Made by a program: the position numbers and the translations under genes. A stretch of DNA of 64,000 bases, taken from the NCBI GenBank assembly GCA_026724425.1, contig JAIUCV010000083.1, positions 2,294,001 to 2,358,000 of the forward strand. The letters run 5' to 3'. Source of the stretch: Erythrophleum ivorense (Eukaryota > Streptophyta > Magnoliopsida > Fabales > Fabaceae). Below the pieces are notes generated by a model, which was given only the letters and a program-made list of their open reading frames with translations, did not search any database and was not told the DNA's origin. Shown piece by piece: positions 31,767 through 43,062 of this stretch (positions are counted from its first letter, which is position 1; every line of letters begins with the position of its first letter).

Positions 31767-33026
31767 AACACCCAGAGCCCAGAAGAAATGAAGAACAACT
31801 CTTAACTACCTTTTAAGCAATTCACTTTTTGACACAAGGAGCACTTGCTCACTTTTCCTTTTTTTTTCTTTGCAAATAACCAAAGGAGAGGTCTTTCTTA
31901 TGGTAACATCTAGCGGATTGGGATCTCTGACACTTAGGGAACTCTTTTCTCTCTTTTAAAACACTTGAGGAAATTGTCTTCTTTTTTTTTCTACTTAGAA
32001 CCATTTTCTTTCTTTAAACACTTCCCAAACCTACTAGACCCTTTTTGAAATACAAACCAACTCCCTGGTCTTAACCAAAACACTTGTCTATTCTTTTCCC
32101 TTTTTCCCTTTCTTTCCCACCTTTCTGGATATGAAAATGAACTCGCCCAAGTCCAAATGGACACCCCCAAACTTACCCTGAAAAATACACCAAAACGAAC
32201 CAGATACCCAGAAACCCTACTCTTGCCGGTTTAAACTCAACACTTTCTGCTAAGCATGAATGAAACAAGGCCTCACAAGCACACAAAAGAGTATCAAAGG
32301 GGTTTAAAGGGTATGGCTTAGGTTCAGGGCATGGGAAACTGTCCCAAAGATGGGGATCAGCTACCTGGACAAACAAGAGGGATAAACAAAGGGGAAAAGA
32401 TTGTCCAGATATGTATAACTATCCAAGAGGTGCCTTCAATGCATGCAAAGGTAATTAAGAGTCAAGATTATGGTTCAAATAGGCGGGGAAACGCGTCAAA
32501 TCACAGCAATGATTAAGTGAGATGTGCATGTCAGGATATGATCAAGGTAAACATGGTTCTATCTTAACTCTTCATTCGCACTGTAATGCATAAAAGATTC
32601 AAGAACCAGGGCACAGAGTAAATCGCATGAGATAACAGGTTTACAAGGTTATATCAATAATGCAGCATGAATGCAAAGCTATATGATGCAAACTATGCTC
32701 AATTCTACAAATATGAATGCAGTTACATGAATATTTATGGATTTTTTTCAAAAAAATTTCAAATTTTTTATGGGTTTTCTATGCCTTATATGATGCAAAA
32801 ATTTGAGATAAAAAAATAGAAAACATGGTTAAATATATCTCAACCCCTCCCCCAAACTTGAATTACACAGTCCCTTGTGTAATAAAAGAAAGGAGAAGGT
32901 TTTAAGAAACAAAAACCAACAATGCAGTAATGAAACGATATGTACGATGGTTTTGGAGTTGATACCTCAAGGATGTGAGAAAAAGGAGTCGACTGACGCC
33001 TCCATACTCTCGCGTGAATAGGTAGG
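31767..33026 (-). other. Family B internal region without clear coding
   Basis: AT-rich, with two minus-strand polypurine-like motifs (AAGTTTGGGGG near 32170, and AAGTTTGGGGGAGGGG near 32845-32860). I see no convincing protein. Confidence 0.45.
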
Positions 33027-33482
33027 TTACGAGTGCTGCTCGAGCTCGTTCCTCGGGTTTCTTCCGTCCCCGGCTTCTAGCTCGACGTGTGGGTCGAGTC
33101 TGTACGTCGAGCTTGTCAAAACCAGTGATGGGAACTGCACAGCTCGCCTCTTTCTTTCTCTTGGCTCGAAGGAAGATGACCGTGGAGGGTCCATGGGAAA
33201 ATTGCGTCTAGTGTCTAGGACAAGTGAGCGGCTTCTCTCCATTACAACAAGCTCTGTGCCCGCATCCCTTGCAGCCATGCTTGAAGAACCATTCACTCTT
33301 CGCTGAAGCTCCTTGATATGCTCCTTCATCTCGCTGACAATGTTCTTCAAAGCTTTTATAGCTTTGTCTTGATACTTGTTCCACTGCTTGAGAAGACCAA
33401 TATTGGTGTGGGCAGCCTTTACAGCAGCAATATTGGTGTGTGCTGTGTAATCGTCAAAATTAAACTGATCAGAGTCTTTGTT
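33027..33482 (-). pseudogene. Retroelement ORF fragment (coiled coil plus basic tail), unidentified
   Basis: An open minus-strand frame of about 150 codons reads DSDQFNFDDYTAHTNIAAVK, a repeated AHTNI segment, a helical stretch (KAIKALKNIVSEMKEHIKEL) and an Arg-rich tail. Upstream it runs into A4, whose insertion cuts it at the TSD ATTAC. Beyond A4 the frame meets a stop. By position before a polypurine tract it may be the end of a retrotransposon ORF. I do not recognise the family with confidence. Confidence 0.4.
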
Positions 33483-33487
33483 ATTAC

Positions 33488-34942
33488 TGTAACATCCGTA
33501 AACCAAGAAATACGTTTTGGATGTGGTGTCGAGCGACACCGGGGGTGTCGGTCGACCAGCCGGTTATCGAGAATCGATTCCGGTTTAATTGGATTTTTGC
33601 TCGGTTCTGGTGTTTCGGCATGGGGTGTCGGTCGACACCGGTTATTGAAAAATCGAGTCGGTTCAATTTAAATCGTCTGGTTTTGTCTGGTTTGGGCAGA
33701 AGCCCTAGGTTTCGATATAAAAATGTTGTGGCCGCATTTTTGACACAGTTTTCGAGGTGAATATTGAAAGAAAAGGAGGAGAGTTTTTGAGAGAATTCTA
33801 GAGTTTTGGGAGCGGAACATATTCATCGGGTACTGTTCATCGGGTACTGTTCATCGATATATTGTTCATCGGAGCACTGTTCATCGATATACTGTTCATC
33901 GGAGCACTGTTCATCATCTCTCTTTTTCGCCCTTTCAATCATTTGTCAAGGTGACTCCGTGACCGTAGGCTCGTAATTGACAGAGAAACTGATTGTGAAT
34001 TGATTGGGTTGAGTTTCTGTGTTTGTTCATGTGATATTGGTGATGATATTCGTGTTTTGATCGAATTTAATGATGATTGATTGTGTGAATTCGTGTATTC
34101 TATGGTCTAAAAATAATTATGGGTATCGATTTGGGTATCGATCTGTGAGATCGGTGTCGAGTGACACCAAGCTGATGTCGGTCGACACCGACGGGCTGAT
34201 TTCGGTTATGATCCGGTTTAATTCGGTTTAATCTGGTTTAATAGAATTAATTTATTTAATTCGGTTTAATGGAAATTGGTTGGTTAATTGGTCTAATTAA
34301 TTATTCAATGGTGGAATTAATTAATTAAATGGTCTAAAAATAATTATGGAAATTATTTTAATGTGGAAAGATATTATTTAATTGTGGAGAATTATTTAAT
34401 AATTGAGAGAATTATTTTAATAATTACGGAAATTATTAATAAAGTTTAAATACTTTGAAAATTATTATTTAATTTTGAAAATTATTTAATAACTGTGAAA
34501 ATTATTTTAATAATTATGAGAATTATTATTAATGTTTAAATAGGGGAAAATATCTGGAAATTGCGTAATTGGCCTGTAGGCGGGGTGATCGCCTCACTAA
34601 GTATTTATGATAATACTTACGCATCACTTCTTGCTATGTGATGCAGTTAAAAGAAAAGTGTTATTGTGGAATCAAGTCTGAAGAAGGGGATGATAGGATT
34701 TATGTGTTTTGTTATTGTTTAAATGTTTACGCGAACCTGGTGTTTAGGTTGCTAGTTCATTTATTTGTTGAGTTATTTGAGTTGATTATTATTTGAATTA
34801 ATGAGTTATTTGATTTATTGACTTCCGCATTGTTTGATGTTTGTGTTAGCTGTTGAGAATTAATATTTATGGAAATATTAATTCGGGATAATTAATTTAA
34901 TACTAAAAAAAAAAATAAAAAAAAAAAAGACTGGTTGTTTCA
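33488..34942 (+). repeat. A4 5' LTR
   Basis: 1455 bp, TGTAACATCCGTAAACC to GGTTGTTTCA. It contains several GTGTCGGTCGACAC palindromes (33545-33640 and 34150-34190). A tandem CTGTTCATCGGAGCA/CTGTTCATCGATATA repeat lies at 33823-33915. The donor-like site is at 33951, the hairpin at 34599-34618, and the acceptor-like GATGCAG ends at 34646. Confidence 0.93.
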
Positions 34943-34945
34943 TTT

Positions 34946-34957
34946 TGGTATCAGAGC
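34946..34957 (+). promoter_or_regulatory. A4 primer-binding site
   Basis: Perfect TGGTATCAGAGC, tRNA-iMet type, three bases after the LTR. Confidence 0.92.
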
Positions 34958-35160
34958 GAATACGGTTTTAGGACTGTTATATTGGGTGAACTGGACTATG
35001 TGGTTAATTGATTAATTGTGTTTAGTCAGTTAATAGTCTAGTATCATCCCCTTCGGCCTTCAAAGAGATTCCACGGTGAGTTGTGTGTTTTGTGTTTTTG
35101 GTTTGTGTTGTCTGTGTTGGTCTAGCCGCTAATCTATTGTTCTTTGGGAGAACATTGAGA

Positions 35161-36484
35161 TGAATGCAGGTGCTAAAGGTCGTGGCGCGAGAGGGCGCAG
35201 TAGAGCCATGGGTGCAGAGCAGTTGGCCGTGGTTGCCAAGTTGCGGGCCTTGGAGGCCGGGGTCGTGGTCGTCGTTTGCCGGCGGATTCTGGAGAGAGTG
35301 CAGTGCCTAGTGTGGCGACTGCGTCGGTGACCCACTCAATTTTTGTGGCGGGTGAGGCCAGTGTGGGTGCCGGTGGGGGCGCGGGAGTTGGGGCAGCTCC
35401 GGGTGGGGGTGCGGCTCCAGCTCAGGGTCGTGATGACCTGATGTTGGGTCTATTGACGCAGCTGTTGGCACGTCTTCCGCCAAAGGTTCCAGAGCAGGCT
35501 CCGGGTGTTCTTTCGGCGGCCGGGGCACAGCAGGGTGCCGGTTTCGTGGGGCAGTTTGGTGCTGCAGTTGTTGGGCAGCATGGGGCTGCGTTTGTTGAGC
35601 ATCTGCCTTATCTTGAGATGATGAGGGAGATGCAGAGGATTGGTACGCTGTACTTTGATGGTAGAGTTGGGCCTGAGGAGTCCGATGAGTGGCGACAGAG
35701 ACTAGAGCGGAACTTTCGTTCGGTCAGATGTCCAGAGGAGTACCAGGTAGAGCTGGAAGTGCATTATTTTGGTGGAGGTGCACATTTGTGGTGGAGGTCT
35801 GTTGAGAGTCGGAGGGCGGTGTGGACTTGGGGCGACTTCCTCGCGGAGTTCAACGCCAAGTTTTTTCCTCAGGAGGCTCGAGACAGACTTCAGTTGAGGT
35901 TTTTGGCACTGTCTCAGGGTGAGAGGTCAGTGCGGGAGTACGACGCCGAGTTTGGCAGGTTGGTGGTTCATACCGGCAGTGAGTTGGTGGGTGAGCGGGC
36001 TCTGTTGCAGAGGTTCCTACAGGGACTTCGGATGAGCATCATGACTCAGTGCAGAGGTGGTATGTACACCACTATGGCAGAGTTGCTGGAGCTAGAGGCT
36101 TCCATTAAGGAGGACCTTCGCGAGCAGGTGGGCTCAGTAGCTGTTCCAGCTGCAGTTGCTCCTGCTACCCAGCCGAGGGGCCAGCAGCAGCAGCAACAGC
36201 GCAGGGGTGTTGGGTCTGGTTCTGGCATGGACGGCAAGCCTGCGCAGGGCCAGAAGAGGAGAGCAGATGAGATGTCTGTTAGTAACCAGAGCAGCAAGGG
36301 CGGTTGTTATGGCTGTGGGAGCATGGAGCATAGAGTTGCTAGTTGTCCCAAGAGGGAGACATCTAGGGATGTGTCCCAAGTCGCAGCAGATGTCAGTGGC
36401 GTCGGTTCAGCAATTGGCAGATCGCAGCGGTGCAGCCGTTGGGTCAGCTCGGAGCAGGGCCCCGTGTGTACTCTCCGGCATAGG
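35161..36484 (+). pseudogene. gag: A4 gag
   Basis: The ATG at 35161 opens the Arg-Gly N-terminus, with a frameshift near 35210. From 35276 a 400-codon frame carries the Gag domain (AHLWWRSVESRRAVWTWGDF, LSQGERSVREYDAEFGRLV) and the first CCHC knuckle (CYGCGSMEHRVASC). A deletion after KRETSRD removes the second knuckle and shifts the frame. The donor-like AG|GTAAAT at 36484 is still present; the matching acceptor near 36576 has mutated from TAG to TAA. Confidence 0.85.
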
Positions 36485-36576
36485 TAAATTCGTAGTGGTA
36501 GAATTTTGGTGTTGTATGTTTCTTCTATTTCGCTGAGCTAGAGCTTTATGGTTCGAAACACTTGTAGTTGTGTAAA

Positions 36577-38520
36577 AACGTTGTTAGTGGACGGTGTTGA
36601 GTCTCAGAGTTGTATTACTCGGGAGCATTTAAATGCTTCATTACTCCGGAGCGTGCCAAGTATAGTGGCATCCGGGTTTGGTCAAGATGACTGGTGGAAG
36701 ATTTCCGGCTACTTACGGCCGTGTTAGAATGGGTGATGTTCGGAGTGCGGGACAGTCGACGCCAGCAGTTTTGGTCATCGGTTCGGTGGAGCTGTATGAC
36801 GTCTTTTGGGAGAAGGGCTGGTTAGCATGTTAGAGGGAAGTTGGTGTTCAGGGAGTGAAACCGACTTCTGGGAGTTTTGTGTCTCGGCTATGCAGGCTGA
36901 GTCGATGTTAGAGATAGTTGCGAGGCTTTGGCGGACTATGACCTGGAGATTATCTATCATCCAAGCAAGGTTTTTAGGTGGCAGTTGCGCTGAGTCGACA
37001 AACAGTTGTTTTAGCTAGGAAGCAGAATGATGATGCCTTGGTGGGCGTGTTTAGCACTTAATGTCTTTGTGCTTTTCAGAGGAACCTTTGGGCTCGGATA
37101 TAGTGGATCAGGCGGATCTACTCAGAAGGATCATAATGGATTAGCAGAGTGATCATGGTTGATCGATGCATCGCGAGCAGCTGGTTCTGAGTATCAGCCT
37201 CTGCGAATGGAACGGTTTTGGTTCATGGTCGGGTTTGTGTACCCAAGTTTTGAGAGTTGAGACAGGAGGTTTTGAGAGAAGCTCATGCGAGTAAGTTCTC
37301 GAATCATCCAGAAGCGACCTAGATGTACCGTTATCTCAAGGGGTATTATCACTGGGACGGTATGAAGAGAGATGTGGCTTTTTGGATTGCGAGGTGCAAC
37401 GCGTATTCGTTGGTCAAGGTAGAGCATCCGGTTTTAGGGGGAATTTTGATGCTATTGGGTCATTGTGGATCGGTTGACCAAGTCAGCACATTTCTTGGCC
37501 ATTAAGAAGACAGTTGGAGCTGCTATGTTGGCTAGGAAGTTGTGCGAGGGATTGTGAGGCTGCATGGAGCGCCAGCCGGTATTGTGTCGGATAGGGATCT
37601 GGGAACTGCCTCAGAGTTTTGGAGAGCATTTCAGAATGAGTTGGGCACTAAGGTGCATATGAGTACAGTTAATCATCCGCAGGCAGAGGGGTAATCAGAG
37701 AGGACTATCCAGACTTTGGAAGTTTTGTTGAGGATGTGTGTACTAGATTGGGGTGGCCATTGGGCTGATCATCTGTGTTTGGCAGAGTTTGCCTACAATA
37801 ATAGTTATCGGGCGAGTTTTTGGCTTGGCTCCGTGTGAGGTTTGATATGGGAGATCATGTAGGACGCCTGTATGTTGGACCCAAGTGGGGGAGCGCAGCA
37901 TTCTTGGAGCTACTTTTGTTCGGGAAATGACGGAGAATGTCCGTGTTTGAAGCTGAACAAGAAGGAAGCTCAGGTTAAGCAGAGGGGTTACGTTGTTAGG
38001 CAGAAACGAGAGTTTGAGTTTGAGGTGGGGGATCGTGTGTATCTCCAAATGGTTAGGTGGTGCGAATCCTAACAGATTCATAGCAGAGAACAAGTTGAGT
38101 GTGCGGATTTTTGGGTCCGTTTCCGATGGTGGAACGAGTTGAACCAGTGGCATATCGGTTGGAGTTACCTCCGGTCATGAGAACTTTTCACCAAGGTGTA
38201 GTTTGCATAGGTTATGCAAGGTGTTAATCTCTGACTGGCTGTGCATGTTCTTGTTTGATTGTTGTGCGGTAAGTCAAGAGGTTAAAGCATCATTGTTGTA
38301 ACATCTGTAAACCAACGCCCTGGTTAGTTGCGGTTATCGAAAATCGATTGCAGTCCCATTCGATTTTGTGTGCGTTCCCAGCGGTTCATGTGATGATTCT
38401 CGAGAGGAGAGTCAAGGTTCTGTGAAACAAGAGAGTGCTGTTGTTGAGAGTCTTGTGGGACTGTAGAGGTACAGAGGGTGAGATTTGGGAGCCTGAAGCA
38501 AAGATGGAGCTGAAGTTCAG
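36577..38520 (+). pseudogene. pol: A4 pol remnants
   Basis: Recognisable pieces are the protease region (36600-36860, strongly decayed), the end of RNase H/connection (DYDLEIIYH near 36926), the integrase zinc region (37290-37410), core fragments (37460-37860) and the C-terminal module (37930-38215). RT is missing between about 36860 and 36925. At 38215-38385 foreign sequence interrupts the tail. It includes a short LTR-start-like piece (TGTAACATCTGTAAACC at about 38297). The chromodomain-like end resumes near 38390. Confidence 0.8.
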
Positions 38521-38785
38521 AAAGTGGTTCGACAAGCAGGTCGTGGTGCGAGCTTCTTCATCTTTGTGGTTCCAGCTGTTTAGCCTTGGGCTATGTTGTT
38601 GTTGTGGTGGTTTATGTATTTTCGTTCGTTGTACGATATACATTTTTGAGTTATATGAGATGGAGTTTGCCTCATATTTTGTTCTGTGTTTCGGATGTTA
38701 CAAGTGTTGTTGACCAGTTTGGGTCGTGAGACAATGTTAGTCAGATGTGTTATAGGAGTTTCAGATTATTACTCGGTATATTTCT

Positions 38786-38930
38786 AGAGACGGAAGGGTC
38801 TTTAGAGGAGACGGGTGGGTCTCCAGCAGACTTATACGTGAGGGTCGCTACCTCAGTATAGGTGGATAGTGTTGTTACCATTTGTGACGGGTGGGTCACA
38901 ATATGGGTATCGAGAGACGGGTGGATCTCC
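38786..38930 (+). other. Array of hairpins with a GGGTGG-type loop in the A4 3' region
   Basis: Four hairpins share the frame GAC-loop-GTC. AGAGAC-GGAAGG-GTCTTT is at 38786-38803 and GGAGAC-GGGTGG-GTCTCC at 38807-38824. TGTGAC-GGGTGG-GTCACA is at 38883-38900, and GAGAC-GGGTGG-ATCTC (one mismatch) at 38914-38929. A fifth stem, TGAGG-GTCGCTA-CCTCA, is at 38839-38855. Stem bases differ between copies on both sides together while the loop stays constant. Confidence 0.65.
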
Positions 38931-39117
38931 TGTTGTGTTTTAGAGTTATGGTGTTGAGTTGATGAGTAATAATGTCTGGAAACGTACATATAACATAGGA
39001 CTAAATGTGGGTTCTGAGAAATCAAGTGAGGATCTCTATTAGCCTTGGCCGGGTGGGGCCGGGTTTTTGTGGTCTTTGGAGACGCGTTGTGTTGGGATTT
39101 GAGGTCGAATCCAGTTT

Positions 39118-39130
39118 AGTGGGGGAGAGT
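39118..39130 (+). promoter_or_regulatory. A4 polypurine tract
   Basis: AGTGGGGGAGAGT directly precedes the 3' LTR start TGTAACATCC at 39131. Confidence 0.85.
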
Positions 39131-40076
39131 TGTAACATCCGTAAACCAAGAAGTGCCTTTTGGAGGTGGTGTCGAGCGACACTAGGAGGGTGTCGGTCGA
39201 CACCAGCCGATTATCGAGAATCGATTCTGGTCGACACCGGTTGTTGGAAAATCGAGTCTGTTCGATTTAAGTCGTCTGGTTTTGTCTGGTTTGGACAGAA
39301 ACCCTAGGTTTCGATATAAAAAGGTTGTGGCCGCATTTTTGACACAGTTTTCGAGGTGAATAGTGAAAGAAAAGGAGAAGAGAGTTTTTGGAGCGAAGCA
39401 CTATTCATCAGGTACTGTTCATCGGTATTGTTCATCGGTACTGTTCATCGTGGTACTATTAATCGGAGCACTGTTCATCGCAGCACTATTCATCATCTCT
39501 CTTTTTCCCTCTTTCAATCATTTGTCAAGGTGATTGCCTGACCGTAGGCTCGTAATTGACAGAGAAAGTGATTGTGAATTGATTAGGTTGAGTTTCTTTG
39601 TTTGTTCATGTGATATTGGTGATGATATTCTTGTTTTGATCGAATTTATTGATGATTGATTGTGTATTTCGTGTTTTCTGTGCTGTTGAATCGATTTTGG
39701 TATCGATCTGTGAGATCGTTGTCGAGCGACACCGACGATCTGATTTCGGTTATGGTCCGGTTTAATCGGGTTTAATCTGGTTTAATGGAAATAATTGATT
39801 TAATTCGGTTTAATGCAAATTGGTTGGTTAATTGGTTTAATTAATTATTTAATGATGAAATTAATTAATTAAATAGTGTAAATATAATTATGGAAATTAT
39901 TTTAATGTGGAACATTATTATTTAATTGTGGATAATTATTTAATAATTAAGAGAATTATTTTAATAATTACAGAAATTATTAATAAGGTTTAATTACTTG
40001 GAAAATTATTATTTAATTGTGGAAATTATTTAATAATTGTAAAAAATATTTTAATAATTATGAGAATTTTTATTAA

Positions 40077-41448
40077 TCTATATATATAAAGTTAAATAGT
40101 CTCTCTTCTTAGGCTGACACCTCAGCATATAAAATGTCTAAAATCATGACACATCAGCACATTATTTGTTAATTAATTTATTTTTTTTATTAGTAAACTT
40201 CAATTTTCATAATAACTACTCCAGCATACATTAATTTGATAGGTTAAGCTAGAATTTGAAAAGACATTTTTTGTAAAATATATTTATATATTTATCCATT
40301 ATTCATCTTAAGAAAATTATAATTTAATAATTTTAGTTTTAAACTTCTATTTATACAAGTTTATCATAGTATTTATTTATATCAAATGTGTAAAGTAATA
40401 ATTAGATAAGATGCAACATAATATTCGAGTAAAACAAAATCTTATAAAAATGATACAACATTTAAGTGAAAGAAATATGTTAAAAATAACTACAGAAAAA
40501 TAAAATATGAGAAACATAATGAGTGATAAATTAACACCGTACCAAAATGTTATTCATAGTTTAATATGTTATATTTAACAGAGAGATAAGAGGGCAGAGA
40601 GAGAGGGAGAGGGAGAGAGAGAGATATATATTATGAATGTATCTTGGAAATACATCATATGGTTATGAAAAATATTAATATTGTTTGTAATGCATTAGTG
40701 TAGTTGGGAAGAAAATAATATTAATTTCGTATCAACAAAAATCCATTAATGTATATGACGTGGATCGCCCACTAGAATATTGATCTTTCGTATTTGTTTG
40801 ACTTATTTTATTCACTTTATTATATTTTAATTATCATAATAATTATCATGTATTAATATATTAGTTTTAACAAGAATTTGATTTTTTATAAAACAAAAAA
40901 CTAATGTATTGATATACAAAAATTAAAATTTAACGATTTTAGTTTTGTCAATCAAATTATATAGTTTTATAATATTCATTAAACGAAATAGGGTGGGACA
41001 TGAAAGAACTTGAAGGAAAAGAACGAGATAGGACGGGACGAGAAGGAATGGGACGGGACGGGACAGAACGAGAAGGAATGGGACGGGACAGAACGAGAAG
41101 GAATGGGACGGGACGGGACAGAACGAGAAGGAATGGGACGGGACGAAGTGGGACAAGAAATAATGAGACGGAACATAAGGGAAAGGAACGGGACGGACGA
41201 AATGGGATGAAACGGGACAGGACGGGAAAGAACGAGATAGAACGGAAAGGAATGAGACAAGACGGGACAGGATGGGACGAATGGGAAGGAACATAATGGG
41301 ATTTATTCTCACAATTTTTATATAATTACTATGCATATGATATTTTCAAACACAAAATTAATTTACAAAACTTGTAGTTTCAAATTTTCTTTTAAATAAG
41401 TTAGTAATACCGATATAAAATTTCGCGCAAAGCGCGGATCATTCCTAG
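40077..41448 (+). mobile_element. Non-autonomous Helitron
   Basis: It starts TCTATATATATAAAGTTAAA and ends ATTCCTAG, with a CGCGC-AAA-GCGCG hairpin (41424-41436) 12 bases before the CTAG end. It sits between A and T of the LTR, and the empty site ('ATTAATGTTTAAATA') is visible in the 5' LTR. These are the standard Helitron marks (5' TC, 3' hairpin plus CTAG, A-T insertion). No Rep/helicase is encoded in its 1372 bp. The hairpin and the start resemble Arabidopsis AtREP-type Helitrons. Confidence 0.93.
40990..41292. repeat. GGGACGGGAC-type minisatellite inside the Helitron
   Basis: This is an array of units such as GAATGGGACGGGACGGGACA and GAACGAGAAG, almost pure purine with periodic C on the plus strand. 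Apparent proteins on both strands (Pro-Ser-His repeats; Gly-Arg-Asp repeats) are artefacts of the array. Confidence 0.85.
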
Positions 41449-41855
41449 TGTTTAAATAAGGGAAAATATCTGGAAATTGCGTAATTGGCCTAGAGGCGGG
41501 GTGATCGCCTCACTAAGTATTTATGATAATATTTACGCATCTCTTATTGCTATGTGATGCAGGTAAAAGAAAAGTGTGATCGCGGAATCAAGGCTGAAGA
41601 AGAGGATGATAGGATTTATGTGTTTTGTTATTGCTTAAGTGTTTACGCGAACCTGGTGTTTAGGTTGCTAGTTTATTTATTTGTTGAGTTATTTGAGTTG
41701 GTTATTATTTGAATTAATGAGTTATTTGATTTATTGACTTCCGCATTGTTTGATGTTTGTGTTATCTGTTGAGAATTAATATTTATGAGAATATTAATTC
41801 GGGCTAATTAATTTAATAATAAAAAAATAAAAAAAAAGACTGTTGTTTCAATTAC

Positions 41856-43062
41856 AAGTTGAAAAGATGCATTAAAGTTGTTGAATATTTAATTGTTCAC
41901 AATAGTTCACAACTCAACCTTCGATGGTTGTGACTTATTGCTCACCAAATACTAGTTCCACCAATATAGCAAGCTTTTGGAGAGTATATTAACCCAAGAT
42001 CTGATACTAGTTGATCAGAAAAGCAAGCGGCATTATGCTCAAGTAAAGGTGAAGAATCAAACAAATTATCCTAATTCAAAAGATTAAGTTTGACAATTCA
42101 TGAACTCATTGATTTACCATTAACCTAGCAAGGGATCTACTCGACCATGGTGCAAACAACACAAGACATGATGAATGAAAACATGATGAGCATTTAAAAA
42201 GATAAGGAAATGAGAAAACTTCTCTATTGATGAAGAACAAAGTCGATTTCCCTGTTTGAAACTCTATCGGATCCGATACAAACTTGAAAGAAATAAAAGT
42301 GTTTAAAGATTTTGTGTAAGTGTGTGTGTGTGCCTTGGATCTTGAGAGACTCCTCTTCTCTCTGCTCTCCAGGACGGCTCTCTCTCCTTCTCTGATGGCG
42401 CACACCCAGTTCTCCTTTTTGCGAGGCTAAAAACATGTATTAATAGGTAAGGAGTCGGTTAGATTTTTGAAGCGCCGGAAAAAAAACTTTCCGATGAGTC
42501 GGACTTAATCTTTTGCGACGTGTATGGGCCGAGATCAGGCCAAGGAAACCATCCGAAACAAGCTAGGCATGTGTTAAGTTGAGCTAAGGCCTAAACCGCG
42601 GAATCCCGAGCCGTGAGTTACACCAAATCTCCATGGGCTTCATTTCCTCGCCAGACGGATATGCCTTGGGAGAAAACAAGTCTAGACCGGATGTAAGCTC
42701 CAAATTACTCCATACCACTTCTCCGTGATGGCTGAGTCAATTGTATATCCAGCAGTATCAAGATCATGAATTTTGGACGTCGGGAAGACCTTCTACCGCG
42801 GCCATCTTTCGGATGCTGCGATTCTGTCCGATCACGGAAATCGGACACTTGGAGTTTAATTGATGCTCTTGACTTATAAATTTGCATGGATCATGGCTTG
42901 AGGCTCTTTTGCTCCTTTTTGTATTCTTTTGATATTTTTACCTACAAAGACTCCAAAACCAACAAATACAAGAAAACTACCTCTAAAGGCATAAACCTTA
43001 TTGAAAATACTTTAAAACATGATAAATACTAAGTAAAAACATGTAAAATATAGTTATATCAG
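41856..43062 (-). repeat. Athila-like LTR (family D), 3' end missing
   Basis: On the minus strand it begins TGATATAACTATATTTTACATG at 43062 and continues to the A4 insertion. A TATTAATACATG promoter-like box (about 42440) and a (TG)n stretch near 42320 occur. General layout and composition resemble Athila/Tat LTRs. I did not find the LTR 3' end or a partner LTR. Confidence 0.5.

Larger units (their letters stand above)
33488..41850 (+). mobile_element. Family A copy A4: full-length Tekay-type retrotransposon with TSDs
   Basis: The 5' LTR (33488-34942) and 3' LTR (39131-41850, enlarged by a Helitron) are flanked by the perfect duplication ATTAC at 33483-33487 and 41851-41855. A perfect primer site and a polypurine tract are present. 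Gag is partly open. Pol is badly eroded: protease remnants, RT essentially deleted, integrase in pieces. This copy fixes the LTR ends for the whole family. Confidence 0.95.
39131..41850 (+). repeat. A4 3' LTR, interrupted by a Helitron
   Basis: LTR sequence is 39131-40076 plus 41449-41850, 1348 bp without the insert. It is shorter than the 5' LTR because part of the palindrome-rich region is missing. The tandem CTGTTCATCGG repeat is at 39410-39495, the donor-like site at 39530, the hairpin at 41515-41534 (one G-U pair) and the acceptor-like site ends at 41562. Confidence 0.92.

Noticed and set aside
40923..41336. Pro/Ser/His-rich and Gly/Arg/Asp-rich ORFs
   Set aside because: They are translations of a low-complexity minisatellite inside a Helitron.
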